From positions 1-64,000 of the forward strand of contig JAVSML010001012.1 of the NCBI GenBank assembly GCA_038503035.1: a stretch of 64,000 bases of DNA, in the 5' to 3' direction. Origin of the DNA: Crocodylus rhombifer (lineage: Eukaryota; Chordata; Crocodylia; Crocodylidae). The position numbers were made by a program, and so were the translations under genes. A model generated the notes under the pieces. It was not told the DNA's origin. It did not search any database and saw only the letters and a program-made list of their open reading frames with translations. Shown here piece by piece: positions 1-12,501 of this stretch. Each line of letters starts with the position of its first letter. The first letter of the stretch is position 1.

Positions 1-537
1 GGGGGGGGGGTGGGGAAGTATGAGGGTTTTTGTATTCCCCTTAGGGAGTCCTGTGAGGGCCTGAGGTGCCCACCCGGTGCTGAACAATGAGAGGCCGGGA
101 AGGGCTGGGGCGGCCTGCGTCTTGGCTGGAGAGAGGCAGGAAAAATGGCAGGCTGCTCTCATGTGACAGAGTCATGCTGCGCGGAAAGTTCGTTTGCCGC
201 TGCTCGGCAGGAGCAGCCTGCCAGGCGGCTTGTTCCTCGTCTGGGCTGGGTTGTAGAGAGAGAATACTCATGGGGAGGGGGACAGACAACTCTTCAGCTT
301 TGCCCTTTGGAGTGAGGTAGATGACTCCAAAGATAAGGAGCCTTTGGGTGGAGCACCCCTCACACACCTATTTCCATGCACTTGGCAGTTGTTTGAGGGG
401 TGTCCCTTTGCTTGGCTTCAGGTGAGTATTGTCTCATTTCTGAGCAATGCTGTGCAGCTGTAAAAGTGCTGAAGGCAGTGGTTCTACACCCCATTCAATT
501 CAAGACAGCCCTTGGAAAATGCCAGCTCTTAGTTTTT

Positions 538-690
538 AGGGGTGTAGGTTGTAGCTGTGTTGGTCTAAGGATATAGGCAAACAAGGTTCTTTGGGTGAAT
601 GTCGTATTTTTTAGTCTATTATCTATTGGTAATAGATCTATCTTCTATTAATAGAAGAGATCACAGTTACCCAAAGAACTCTTGTTGCCT
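538..690 (+). repeat. Short dispersed repeat (SINE-like head) with internal inverted repeat
   Basis: It starts ggggtgtaggttgtagctg followed by tgttggtctaagg, a head shared with the copy at 43804. Two related arms, 576-596 and 669-689, face each other (both contain gttctttgggt in inverted orientation, flanked by GGCAA) around a loop with a second hairpin at tcttctattaatagaaga. I recognise the head as a common reptile dispersed repeat but cannot name the family. Confidence 0.5.
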
Positions 691-902
691 CTTAGTTTTC
701 ATTTTTTTTTCTTTTTGACTACAGAAATGAGGTTTTTTTCTCTTAACTGTCAACTTTTTTTTCTTACTTGACTCTTAAATAAGAGTTTTTATCTCACCAA
801 CAGAAATAAGAGTTTTTTCTGTTGCGAAGAACTCGGCCCACAGCTGTGGATTTCTGTGTGAAATCTCATTTATCTCACAAACCATGTCTGTAAACCTGAT
901 GG

Positions 903-980
903 AGGTAATGTGCTGTGGCACCCTTAAAAGGATCTCAAGGCACCCCAGGGTGCTGTGGCACCTTGGTTGAGAATCACTAG
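903..980 (-). repeat. hAT-like terminal fragment
   Basis: On the minus strand it reads ctagtgattctcaaccaagg and goes on with the repeated ggtgccacagcaccc motif. This resembles the CAGTGGTTCTCAACC ends of other hAT elements in the window. No partner end was found. Confidence 0.35.
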
Positions 981-2055
981 CTTAGAAAGATTATAGTAGC
1001 ACATGTGCTGCATTTTCAAAAGAATAGACTAGACAGAGGAGAGAGTCTTTGCTAGGCTAAGTATTAAAAGTGGAGGTACCAACTACCTACCTGCACTTAC
1101 AGTTGTTACTGCTTCATTGCTTTAATAAGATGCTTCCCTGTATTACTTTCTGCACTCATCTGTACAATTAGATTTTATTTGTGGACCCCAGTTGGTACTG
1201 TGCATGTGGGAGTCTGTCTTGGCATTTTATGAAGGAATCTTATTTTGATATTAATATTGGAAATTGTCATATATTAAAAACTATCTGGCCAAGAAATAGG
1301 AAAAGTGAAAGTCTCTAGTATCAGAGTGCCTGAAATCTTTGCATCTGTGTGGAGTATATGAAAACTAGATTGCTTTAAAACATTGTGTGTCCAGTTCGGT
1401 TTTTAAAGAAGTTTCCTCCGTAATACTTGTCCTAATTCCTCTAGTTACTTACTCACTTGAGAATCCTAGTGGACTAATCACCTACTTAAAGTTGTGTTAT
1501 ACGTGTTTGCAGGATCAGGACCCATGTGTATAGTTTCCTTGATACTCATGCAACCAGGGTTGCATGAGAAGCAAAAGTGAATAGCAGTACCAAGCAAGTG
1601 ATATGTTGTAGGTTGCATTATAACTTTCTGTCCATGTCGTATATCTCTTGAAAAGAAAATTTCCTATGGCCCTGAGCAATGTTGGAGGGTTTTAAGGTCC
1701 TTGATGTCCGTATGTCACAGGTACCTGTTGTTATAGAGGTAGTAGTTTCAGCTCCTACTTCAATCAATAATTCTTTTATGTAGAGTGGAACAATTTCAAC
1801 AGGACAACTGAGATGCTCCCAAAATGCCTAATAGACTAGTACTGTCTTAAGAGTTGAGCGACAAGTTCAAGTCTCACTTTCAAAACAGATGATTTTAACC
1901 TGAGTCTCCTGGATCCTAGGTGGGCTACAGAGCATAAAGTTGTGGGGTTGGTGGCACTGTACTGCCTTTCCTAAAATTAAAAAGGTTTATTCTTTGAGGC
2001 TGTGAAGACAAATTGTTTAGAACTTTTTATTTTCCTTTCATTGGAGCTGTTAGTT

Positions 2056-2510
2056 CAGTGGTGCTCAACCTTTTGGCTAGGCAAGCTGAGTGAGTGGTGC
2101 AGTGTGGACCCTTCATGGCAGGATTGAACCCTATACAGCCTCTGTCTGGCCCTGCATGTGGGTATTGGGGCACCTGAGCCCCACACAATTCATCTTCTGG
2201 CCCCATGAGCTGAGATCAAAGTTCCAGAGGCCTGGGTTGCCTCTCTCCAGCCCCATAGGCAGTGATGGGCCCCAGAGTCCTGCACAGCCTCTGCCCAGTC
2301 CTGTGTGCTGGGATCACAGCCCTAGGACCCTGTGCTGCTTCCATTTGGCCCCATGTGCCAGTATCAAGCTCCACGCTACTCTGCATGCCAAATAGTACTA
2401 GAGGCCACAGCCTATGGGCCTCCCTACAGATGTGTGGGAAGTCCCTCAGGTTGGATGGTGTGGTGCCAGGGGCTGGATCTGGCCCATGGGTCAGGGTTTG
2501 AGCACCTCTG
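2056..2510. mobile_element. Non-autonomous hAT-like element with internal minisatellite
   Basis: The ends are inverted copies: CAGTGGTGCTCAACC at the left and, reverse-complemented, CAGAGGTGCTCAAACC at the right. The interior has about five degraded copies of a roughly 50-bp unit containing a ctggccccatg-type core (near 2146, 2197, 2247, 2296 and 2344). There is no transposase ORF and no convincing 8-bp target duplication, so it is old. Confidence 0.6.
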
Positions 2511-4574
2511 TTTTAGATGAATTCAGCCCAAGTTTATAACTTGATTTGCTTGCCCCAAAACTACATTTTTTGATGAAATTATTTGCTGAGCTCCAGTTCT
2601 GTTCTCTTCTCAATCCCTGTACTTTCTATTGCAAACTTGGTTGGGAAAGGACCATTTTTACCTTTGAATTTTCTACGCTGAAAAGCATGTTGGCATTAAT
2701 CAAATACTTACTTTCCTCAATTATTTTTCTCAAACTTCAAGCAGAATATTACCCACTGAATGGTGGGGTCTGGTATTTGTATAATGCAGCATGCTGTTCT
2801 ATTTAAATTACTTTGAACAAAGGGCTGCTGGAATGAGGAGTTTATACTTTAACAAAATATACAAATTCTGTGACTTGTATTGTTAAATATATTATGTGAG
2901 TATAACTAATGGGTAACTTACAACATTTTGCATAATCAGTATCTTTAATGAGAAATCCAGTAGGCTGAAAGAAGTATCTAGGTGTCTGTGATGGTGTTTA
3001 ATATTTCCGCACCAATGTTTACTCTGGCTGTGCTTCAATATAAAGAGTATTATGTTTAGCTGCCCAATCTTAAAAAATTGAGGCATAACTTGGCAATCAT
3101 TTAAAAAAAAGAGCAGTAAAGTAGTTCATAGGTCTCGGCAGTACGTTTCTTTATGCAGCTTTTCCATTGGAATTAACATACAAGGCTAATGTGTTTTAAG
3201 TTCATGGCCGTATTAAGTAAAATGCATCATTTTTATTTACATGTAATCCAGATTGATGGTAAATGTGCTATGTTGCCAGAACAGTAACACCCCAAAAAAA
3301 TCAAAAATCAATGTTCTTTTGGGAATGTCTACTCTTCAGCTTCTGTCTTTGTTATTTATCCAGATTCAGTGAACCAGGCAATTGAATTTTTGATCTAATA
3401 CAGCAATCTTATAGTAATGGTAGATTTTGTTTTTCTGTGTTCATGTGCCACTACATCTTTTCTCAAACCCTTTATCAGGCACTCATCTGTTACTAGCCAG
3501 CATTATTGCTCCCTTTGTGTAAGGCAATGTTTATTTCTTTGTTCAGAGTTTTTAATTTAACAACATGGGTATCCTAGGCTCCCCCTTCCCCTCATCTATA
3601 TTGAGGGAATTCTATAGGAAAATTCTACAGTATTTAACCAGCAGGAGCTGTAATTTACTAGTGAGTTTCCCTCTGCGGCAAAGGAGAACCTCAGAAGCAT
3701 ATCTACTAGCCTAATGCTGGAATGCAGGATCAGTATTGCTGTCCCTTTGTCCAGGCAACCTTTCCTATTTGGGGGGGGGAAAAAAAAAGGAAAGTCATAG
3801 CTGTTTTACTCTTGCAGAAAGTGCCAGGATCAAATGAGTGTCCTTTTTAGATGTACTTAAAAGTACTGAGTGCACAAGCAGTAGCATAGATGTAGTTTTG
3901 GAGTTGTGGGGAAGGGAGAGAAGTAAGCTCAGATAGAAAGCAAATATTGTGCTAGCATATAATTTTTGACCTAAGGTGATCCTTTATTTCCTCTGCCTCA
4001 TTGAGATGTTAGAATTACTATGTCTCCTATAAGAAAGAATATGCTGTGCATCACTTCTATGACCATTTCAAAGCAGTTTAAGAAGCAGTATCAATATAAT
4101 CCTGAATGGGTCTCCAGAAATATGCTCAGTTAAGAGGTCCTAGTAGTGACTCTCAGAAATGAAGAAGAGTTTTTAAGGAGTGGGAGACTTGTGAAACTAG
4201 AAAGAGATAATGTGTTGGTTTTAAGAGGCAGATGACATTTCTGGGTTTGGTCTCTCTTGCAATAGTGGATACTGAACACAGCTCCTTTTTCAAACGCTTT
4301 TTTTTTTTTTTTTGCTTTCATTCTCATTTGAGAATATAGAAAAGCTTCTTTCAAATAAACTCTCTTAACTTTGGCTCTGTTAGTCAGAGGGGAATAGCTT
4401 ACTGAACTAAGCAATAGGTATGCTAGACTGTATACATAGTTTATATTGAGTCACATTTGACTTGAGCTTCATCCTTCCAAAAATGTAAGCTTCTGAGCAT
4501 GCTGTTTGGTGGTCTGTTACCCGGCTAGTAGTTGGTGGGTGTCACTGTTTGTATACTTGAGTCTGATGCTGTTG

Positions 4575-4880
4575 AGTAGTGGTATTCAACCTTTCTGGTA
4601 TGTGGGCTGGATGAGTGGGACGCAGCTGCTCTGTGCTGGGTCTGGGATGCCTGGGGAGTGCAGTCTTCCAGCTTGTGGGGCTTTGGTGGGGTTCATAAAC
4701 TTAGTGGCAGGGAAATGGTGGTAATGTTAATTGCCATGGGGCTCCCAGAGCCCTGCGGCAATTAACACTGCTGCCACTTCCCTGCCGCCAAACCCTGGGG
4801 AGCTCCATGTGGATGACTCGGCTCTGTGCACTGCTGTAATGGCTTCCTCTGAGCCAGGGTCCAGCAGCAGTAGTTTGGTA
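4575..4880. mobile_element. hAT-like fold-back element
   Basis: The left part reads agtagtggtattcaacc, like a hAT end. The centre is an inverted repeat with 30-bp arms, 4706-4735 and 4757-4786, identical at 25 of 30 positions around a 21-bp loop. The outer ends are approximate. Confidence 0.45.
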
Positions 4881-6866
4881 GGAATCCCAAAATCTTTCCT
4901 TTTTCAGCAATTCAGAGGGGTTTTAGGAGGGGAAGGACAAGACTTATAATCAGTAGGCTGTCTCTGGATTCCACTCATCTTTTGTCTGGCTTTATTTAGC
5001 TAGACCCTTTTGATATCTGATCATCCAGTAGTAATGCTGGCACTTTATCTTGGATGTTCTGCTGTATTTCTCTTTCCTTTGCTTTCTTCTACTCCTTTGC
5101 TGCAGTAGGCCATTATAATGGGGTATAAGCAAGCATCTAAAAATTATTTGTCTCTGTGAACAAGCGACCTATAGTTTTGTTAGCCTAGAGTAATTCCTAA
5201 CTGTATAATGCAAATGTATTCTAAACAATTTATATACAAATCTGATTTTAGATGCTTTATGTATGATAATTCCTATGAACAGTTTGTTTATACATTTAGA
5301 AATGAGCTATATAAATAATAGTGCACATGCTACTCTGATATGGAAACATGCATACTTCAGCACCTGGAAAAAATGTAATAAAATATCATTAAAAGTAAAT
5401 CCTGATTTCAGAAACAATTGTTTAATATTGTTTCAAAATTATTGATACTGAGCAGAGTCTGCTTGAGTGAATGCATCACATACATTTGTTATTTCCCAAA
5501 AAATACAGATGTTAAGCATTACCCAACTTACCTAAAATACCACTTCTTTGCCTCTAAAAGTTGTTCTTTTGAAAAGCTTATGGGACTTGCACTCTCCTTG
5601 GCTCTGTGTGCTTGTATCTGTTGTTCCTTCTCAAACTGGGGAGGAGGGGTTAGAATTATTTCCCACTTTCTGGCCTTTTAACAATGGGTGGTGGTTGACT
5701 TACTCATCTGTGGAGGATGAACGTTAAAGCTTTCATAGTTTGCTTTTATTCTCTGTGTCCTTGATGGCTTGCCATAAATTAAATGTCCTTGTTCTGGAGA
5801 AGGACACTCATCCACCACATCCAAATTGCCAAATCAGTGAAGGTATATATGTAGCAGAATGGAAAACCTACTTTTGGAAGAACTTGTCTAACCTGTTTTA
5901 AGTTTAGACCTTCTTTGGACTACTGTGATAGTTTCCTGAAGATGTCTGAGATGTGTAGGACTGTTTATCCTTGGAGCTGAATTTGACTTGGAAAAAATTG
6001 CAAGAGCCTTTGTTAGAATTAGGAGAGGAAGTTTCAAAGGCACTCCTGATGCTGAGCTCAGTGCCCTATTGGCATTTGCTAGCGGCTCAGTATGCAGTCT
6101 TCCCCCTCCCTTCCCTTTCCCTGCCAGATTCATGTTTCTTATGACTGTACTAGCTCCACATTAAGTCTAGAGTCACTGCTGTGAAGCAAGCTCTATCAGC
6201 TTGCCCTTGTTCCATCAGAGCCTGTCAATTGAGGGGAAGAAATGGCTTGGAGGAGGTTGAGTATGTGCAGGCTCAGCACTGTTCAGATTCTGTCATGGGC
6301 GTAGAAACCCCTCCAAGCTGTTTATATCTCCTACTTGCTGGGCTTGAGCCTAGGTGAAGTAGAAGAAAGTGGTGGGGCAGGTTTCTTGCTTCTGTTCTGG
6401 ACTGACAGGGAAGCAACATAGACAGCACCACTGTAATGCCTAATCTTCATAGATGTTGCCTAGTGGTTTTATAAAAATAAAAGCTCCTGGCTATTCATAC
6501 AGGAAGCCTGTTCTGATAGAAAGTTACCGCCTAGACACTTTGACAAGGATAAAAGGTTGTGGAAATAGGACACACTTACTACAGGGTAAATTATCTTTCT
6601 TCCTTAGTTAAAGTTTCATAGTTTGTAGGGTCAGAATATGTGCATATTGCAGGAAGCCAGCCCTGGTGAATTAGTTATGTGCCTGCTCCTTAATGTGGAA
6701 TAAGAACCAGGTAAATTACTTTGTACTAATCATGCTGTGTATCTGCACCCAAAATCTGGGGAAAAATCTGTTTTAGAGTATAGTCTAAATATACAAGACA
6801 GAATGGAGAAAAGAAGTGGAAATAAATTGACCAGACTAAGATCATACAACTAAGATTAGAATCTAG

Positions 6867-7236
6867 GGGTAAGTCTACACATGCACTTTAGTGCTCATTA
6901 TCTTATGTTAATGTTAGTGTTAAAGTGTCACAAGCCATGCACTTTGACTAATGTGCATTAAAATAGGCTAATGCATCTTTTTTTAGTACAGGGGTTGGCA
7001 GTATTTTTGGGCAGAGTGCCAAAAATACTTGCAACCTTGACTCATAAAATGTTGGTGTGCCAGGGGCAGATGGCAGGAAGGCTATGAGGGGCCTGATCCT
7101 TGTTGTGGCAGAGCTCCGGCCATTTACCTGGTATCTGCCCTGAGCCACACGTGCCATGTTCTAGTACCTCACAATGGAGGTACTAAATTTTAATGTGCAT
7201 TACCAAAAGTGCATTAATGAAGGCATAGACATGCCC
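6867..7236. mobile_element. PIF/Harbinger-like MITE, interrupted by a hAT element
   Basis: The ends are GGGTAAGTCTACAC and, reverse-complemented, GGGCATGTCTATGC. Both are flanked by a 3-bp TAG (6864-6866 and 7237-7239), as expected for PIF/Harbinger transposition. It is non-coding and relatives occur at 37817 and 42442. A 170-bp hAT-like element sits inside it. Confidence 0.6.
6989..7158. mobile_element. Short hAT-like element nested in the MITE
   Basis: It begins CAGGGGTTGGCAG and ends gtgccatg; the right end matches the left only loosely. The flanking octamers ttttagta (6981-6988) and ttctagta (7159-7166) agree at 7 of 8 bases, a likely hAT target duplication. Confidence 0.5.
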
Positions 7237-8547
7237 TAGGTCTTTTGCTTTCTAATTTAAAGCACTTACAACTTTCCTGATTGTTGGGGGTAGGGTTTAG
7301 GAAAAGCTGCTCTTGTCTCCTACCCTTTTTTGGGTAGAGAATGAGCTATTGGTTTGCTATTCCATGTCCCATTGCCTTCCCTTTTCATTCTCCCACATGA
7401 TCCTAGGCTTCCATTACTGTCCTCAGCAGCAGAGTGAAACTTACAAGTTTCTCATGTTTCATTCTTCTGCTGTTCATTCCTGAGGACCTGCTCTGTCCAG
7501 AAATGCTGTCTCCTGGGAATTCTAAGGTAAGGTCATGGTTAAACATTTCTTTCTCTTCCTCATGCTCTGCCTCAACCCCATGCCTCCTGCTCATGTTTCC
7601 ACACATAATAGGTCCTCAGAAAGGAGTTCCAGAATGAAATGCTTCACTGGTGAAAGTTTTTGGGATATCTTTTTGCAAGGCTTGCTTGAGCAATTTTTAC
7701 AATGTCTGTTTGGAAAAACATGTCAGGTTATCTAGTTCATCCTTTCACACCATGCTAGAGGAGTTGCAATCTGCATTATTTTGTCCTTCTGCACCTGTGT
7801 CAAGATTTACATTGAGTTACTCAATTCCATCTTCTGTTAGGTTTCTGTGCTGCTAGTCATACAGATTTCGCCATACAATGGTTACTTTATCGTAAAAGTC
7901 TAGTAACATTTATCACCAGGAGTGTTCCTGATTGCTGATTTTTATAAATGTTTTCCCCACCCTTTATTGACTTGTGTGCTGTAAGTATTGGGAATTACAA
8001 TTATATGCCCAACATTTCTTTTAAATTTGAGTACTACTACCCCACACTAAATACCAGGTAAAAGAAAGATCATTTTATATTGATTTCCATAGTAAAGTAG
8101 AGAGAAACAGATTTTCTTTACATTTCTTGTCTGCATGTGATAATTTGTAATGTATTCAGTTGGCTTCATTATCTCATTAACATAATCAGTTTTTCTATCA
8201 TTCATATGTACAAAAGAAGACATTTTTAAAAGTTATTTTAAAACCACTGCAATTGTCAGCACTTCGTACTACCTGAATCCTGACTTTGTCTTCAGGTTGA
8301 AAGTCTTGCTTTGAAGAAGCTTTTCTCACCCATCATTCATCTTGAGCTCCTCTGATCATTGTCAGCCTAAATGAGTGGGACATTTTTGTTACTCATTGCC
8401 AGACTCCATCCTTCCTCAGTGCCTTAACTCCATCCTTAGGTATTTTTGATTTTTGGAACATTTGTTGCTGCAGATAGGAGGGTTATGGGAGGGGATGGGA
8501 AAGCTGAGACGAGATTCCTGGCTCCACTTCTCTTTATTTCTCTAGTC

Positions 8548-9021
8548 CAGTGGTTCTCAACCTTTTTGGAGTCAGTCCACCCCTCCACAAGTCTTTTGAA
8601 TGTGGCTGCCTCTCTGGTTGAGAACCACTCGGCTCAGCTTACCTCATTGGTTTGCAGTTGGGTGCTGCTGCTGCCTCCAGGTAAAACTGCCCTGCATGCC
8701 TGCTGCACAGCTAGATGGAAAGGGGCTATAGCACATGCATGGACATTAGGGCTCTTTGATAAGCCCAAAGCAGACAGGAGACCAAGCTTGCGACCCAGGC
8801 CCTTCCTTGTCTGAGCCTATGCTGCGTCTCCCAGAAACAGAGGCATACAGGACAAATGGAACTGTCCCACATGCTTCTGTTTCTGGGAGAAGCAGGGACC
8901 AGCCTGGGAAGAGCTGGAGCTTGAGGCAGCTCTCCTGCCTGCTTTAGGCTTGTCAGAGTGCACAGGGCAGTTGAACCTAGCTGCTGTTGGAACAGATAGG
9001 CAGGTTGGTTAAGAACCACTG
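8548..9021. mobile_element. hAT element with perfect 8-bp target duplication
   Basis: The terminal inverted repeats are CAGTGGTTCTCAACC and, reverse-complemented, CAGTGGTTCTTAACC. The octamer CTCTAGTC directly flanks both ends (8540-8547 and 9022-9029), diagnostic of hAT insertion. The 474-bp interior is non-coding. It includes an inverted repeat, 8827-8846 against 8871-8890, with one mismatch, and a second inward-facing end copy near 8619-8634. Confidence 0.85.
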
Positions 9022-11183
9022 CTCTAGTCAGGTCAGTAACATGGGTACACGAAAAAGTTTAAGAAGCTGTTTCCTTTCTCACCCATCCATCTAAAATATG
9101 GTTCTGATGCTGTAAGAACAAGCTGTGAATTCTGCTGTTTAATAGGTCAAAAATCAGAGGTAAAGAGTTGCAGGAACAATTTTTTGAGGCAGTCACTTGG
9201 TTGTATCATATTCATTGTTTTACTATTAATTTTTTTTTAAATTTTGATTTTTTTTGAACAGATAAAATAGAGAAATTTGATGCATCTCACTGAAAATTTT
9301 TCTTTTCTGTGCGCTTTGTAAAAATAAGGCATTTTTCCTGGTATTCTGAATTGGGTTCATAGTTTGAAAGGATCCAGTTTACTGGAGCTTGCTGATACAT
9401 GTAACCACAAAGTACAGTTCTATAACAAGTCTATTGAATGGCGAGCTTTTACTGCAGGATGTGAGGAAACTGACAGCATTGGAAAACCCCAAATTTGATC
9501 CATTTAAAGTACAGAATAATCTTGTGATTTTTTTTTTTAATTGAATTTCCTTCAGATTAGCAATTATAATCAGTTTTCATTATACATTGTTTTATTTTAA
9601 AGGGGAAAATCTTGAAGGGAAATATTTTTATTCTGCTATTCCAAGGTTTTATAAATTATTGCTGCTTTTCTAATTAATTAGAATATCTTGAGTGTCCTTT
9701 TTAATGTAAATTTGTATTTAAATGTGGTCTATCTGATATTCCATCTCCACTTGCCTTACATGCCCTTTGGAAATACCATTTTCACTCTGTTTTGGCTGGT
9801 CTTGTGTGGGATTCACTGTCTTTCAGTGACATGGGCATTGTTCCTTGTTATCTGTTTTCCCTGGGGTCCTGGTAACTTCTTTTCCCAGATTCCTTTACTA
9901 GGCCCCAAGCCTTGCTTCTCCTGCTTAGCTAAGGGTTTTCCCCCTCATAATCCTTCTTAGCTACTTCACGCTGGACTTCAAGCTTTTGACCCTCTAGCTG
10001 CTTGCTTATTCCTTGGATTCTGTCTGGGCTCTAGTTGTATCCCATCAGTATCCCACCTTCTCTTCCGGCCTAGTTCCTGCCTTCACTTGTGTTCAGAGGT
10101 ACCTCTTGTGCTCCTGCAATTCCAGATTTTTCTCTCTTGCATTTCTGAAGCACTAGTTTTTCTATCTGTGTTTTGACACTGGTTTCATTTGTATTTACAT
10201 TTTCTTTGCTGGGGGGCCAATTGCTCCCTCCTGCATGGGGTGGGGGGAACTCAGGTTGTTCCCTTTCTGTAAAATTGGACCTTCCTCCTTCAAGCTTTCT
10301 GACTAAAGCTGTCTTGAAAGGGTAGATTCTGCTTTTGATGTAATACTGGGAAGGGCTGGCTTGGGCATCATAATTCAGGAATGACATTGAATTCAGCCCT
10401 TTTTACATAATTATTTCAAAGAGATGCCTAATGGCTCAGATGGGGTTTCAACAGTAGTAAAGGGAAAGGACATTTGTGCTGCAAGACTAATTTGCAAGTG
10501 ACATTTATTTGGCTATAATACATATTTGTGGCTACCGCGGATGTTAGCTGGGAGTGTATATCTTCGTTTGAAGGTTGATTTGTTTAAAAAACGATCTGGA
10601 ACTGGAATTTGCCTTGTGTGGAAATAAGCAATCCAATATAATGAGTTAAAGATTATCTCACTGAAAGGATGGAAGATAACATAGAGCAAGTGAAATCAGC
10701 AGAGGCCTATGTTAGTTCTGGTATTACAAGGCTGGCTGGTACTAGTTTGAGAAGGGTTGAAAGTAAGTACCTTTTGAACTAAGAATCTTGTTAGGAAAAA
10801 TAAAGAAAACATTAATGTCCCTATTTTGCTTACTGCTAGTTTTGGATTTTTGTTTTGAAAATTATTGTTGCAAGTCTCATTCTCATTTTTTACGCCTGTA
10901 AGTTATTTGACCTATAATCTTGTATATGAACATATTTACATTTGTTCTTTTATGTTGTGGCTTTTTTTCCTTAGTAATTGGGAGGATGAGAGAAATCTTT
11001 CTAACCTGACTTCTGAAATAACTTAAGCGAACTCAAACTTGGAATATTATACAAGAGGAACAAGGGTTCATTTGATGACTGCAACTCTTAGTTTGTGTTA
11101 CTCTGTCCAAAGGAGGGACTCCCTCATATTGCATTTGGTTGCTAAGTTATTAATCACAGCCCAGCTTGCTATATTATGTATAG

Positions 11184-11331
11184 CAGGGGTTCCCAACCTT
11201 TTTATGCTGAGGACTGGTAAGCCATGGACCAGAAGCAACATACTGCAGGCAGGTAACCAACCCTTTTTTATATTCAGTATAAAAAAGGGTTGGCTACCAG
11301 TCCACAGTATGCCAGTCGCTTCCAGTTGCCT
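11184..11331. mobile_element. hAT-like fragment with strong central hairpin
   Basis: It begins CAGGGGTTCCCAACC. The centre is a hairpin with 21-bp arms 11252-11272 and 11279-11299, with one mismatch and a loop of about 6 bases. No matching right terminal repeat is visible, although atgtata occurs on both sides. Confidence 0.5.
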
Positions 11332-11448
11332 ATGTATAAGAGAAAGAATTGGAGATGGAATATTGATTAGCAGTCCCAGTAATGGTTAAAAACTTGTGGT
11401 AATTCTTTCTAGGATGCCAAAGATGCAGCTGGATTGTAGGATCCACTA

Positions 11449-12040
11449 AAGTGGGGCTGTCCAGTTGGTGGATATTGAGCCTTATGGGTCTCATGTGGTC
11501 AGTGGGCTCTTGTCCAGCTGCCACTCCCCTCAGTGTTTTTAATGCAGCAACAATTAGAGACTCTGAATTCCCTCCCTGGAGGCTGCTGCTGTGCCCCACT
11601 CCCATTCATGGGGGCTGGGGCAGTGCAATGGGGTGTTCATGCTATATGTTTGGTGGGGCAGGAGGCTGGGCTGCTTGATGCGTGTGTGAGGGTGGAGAGC
11701 TGAGCTGCTGGGCTGAACATGGGGTAACCTGTCCCCCTTCCCTCCTGCACAGACAGCAGAGGTGGGAGCTGCCTGCACAGCAGGGAAGCTGGTGTACCTG
11801 TTCTGCCTGTGCAGAAGGGGCGGGGGCAGGTTATTCTCACTGTGTGTGTTGTGTGTGTGTGTGGCAAGGGAAGGAGTTGAGTTGATTGAACACCACATGC
11901 CAGTGGGGGTAGGGGCAGGGGCTGCCTACTCTGTGCACGTGGTTGGGATCAGGGTGAGACTGCACATAGCGGGGTGGAGGGGAATTGTTCACATAGCATG
12001 GAGCCCCTTCTGCAGTCCACACTGTGTGGCTCCCAACTAT
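11449..12040. repeat. GC-rich degraded hAT-like block
   Basis: This is a GC-rich island in AT-rich intron. It starts gtggggctgtccag and ends gtgtggctcccaacta, resembling degraded outward hAT ends. It contains a short TG-rich tract at 11841-11863. The several ORFs in it overlap on both strands and look like by-products of base composition. Confidence 0.35.
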
Positions 12041-12417
12041 GTTAAAGTAGTCTTGCTTCAGTAAACTGGTTAATTAACTCTTAAGTTTATTCCCTTGCTT
12101 TCAAATCATTTCCACAAAATAGTTCCTTGTGTGATGTGAAATACAAATACCACTTTCTGGCCACACTGTTTTCAATAGCTACTAAATTCACACACTGAAC
12201 ACAAGTTATTTAATTTCCATCGTAATTTCATTGTACAACTTCAGATGTTGACTAGAAAGCCAATAATTGTTTTGTTCAAGTTAGATTCTTGACTTTTAGG
12301 CCTCCTGAGATTACCAGTCTGGTTGCTTTTCAATTGCCAAGAAGTTTTGAGAAATCTTGTCTCTATTTGCTTGCTTATATTTCAGTGTGTAATGTTTATC
12401 TTGTTTTCTCTGTTAAG

Positions 12418-12501
12418 CTCTTTTCACTCATGGAGATGAAACCACCTATTTCCCGAGCAAAGATGATTCTCATTACTAAAGCTGCCATTAAAGCTATTAA
12501 G
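12418..12501 (+). CDS. SCAF4: SCAF4 exon 2: start of the CTD-interaction domain
   Basis: This exon is 84 bp, phase 0 to 0, 28 codons. It reads [16 protein letters not shown] and ends TKAAIKAIK, the first helices of the CID, a VHS/ENTH-like helical fold that grips the phosphorylated RNA polymerase II CTD. The acceptor is the rather weak ctctgttaag and the donor is gtaaag. By homology about ten residues, including the initiator Met, come from exon 1 upstream of the window, so there is no start codon to choose. It differs from the mammalian protein as I recall it mainly at one acidic residue (MEMK for MDMK), showing how strongly this domain is constrained. Confidence 0.96.

Larger units (their letters stand above)
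1..12417 (+). other. SCAF4: SCAF4 intron 1 (3' part)
   Basis: No exon-like, CpG-island or promoter-like sequence was recognised here, so exon 1 must be upstream of the window. The stretch holds the DNA transposons and fold-back repeats listed separately, at about 0.5, 0.9, 2.1-2.5, 4.6-4.9, 6.9-7.2, 8.5-9.0 and 11.2-12.0 kb. Base 1 starts in a G-rich run (ten G, T, four G). Between these repeats I see only unique AT-rich intron sequence. Confidence 0.85.

Noticed and set aside
1..420. Possible CpG island or SCAF4 promoter/exon 1 at the start of the window
   Set aside because: The sequence is moderately GC-rich but poor in CpG, and nothing encodes the expected N-terminal residues followed by a donor in phase 0.
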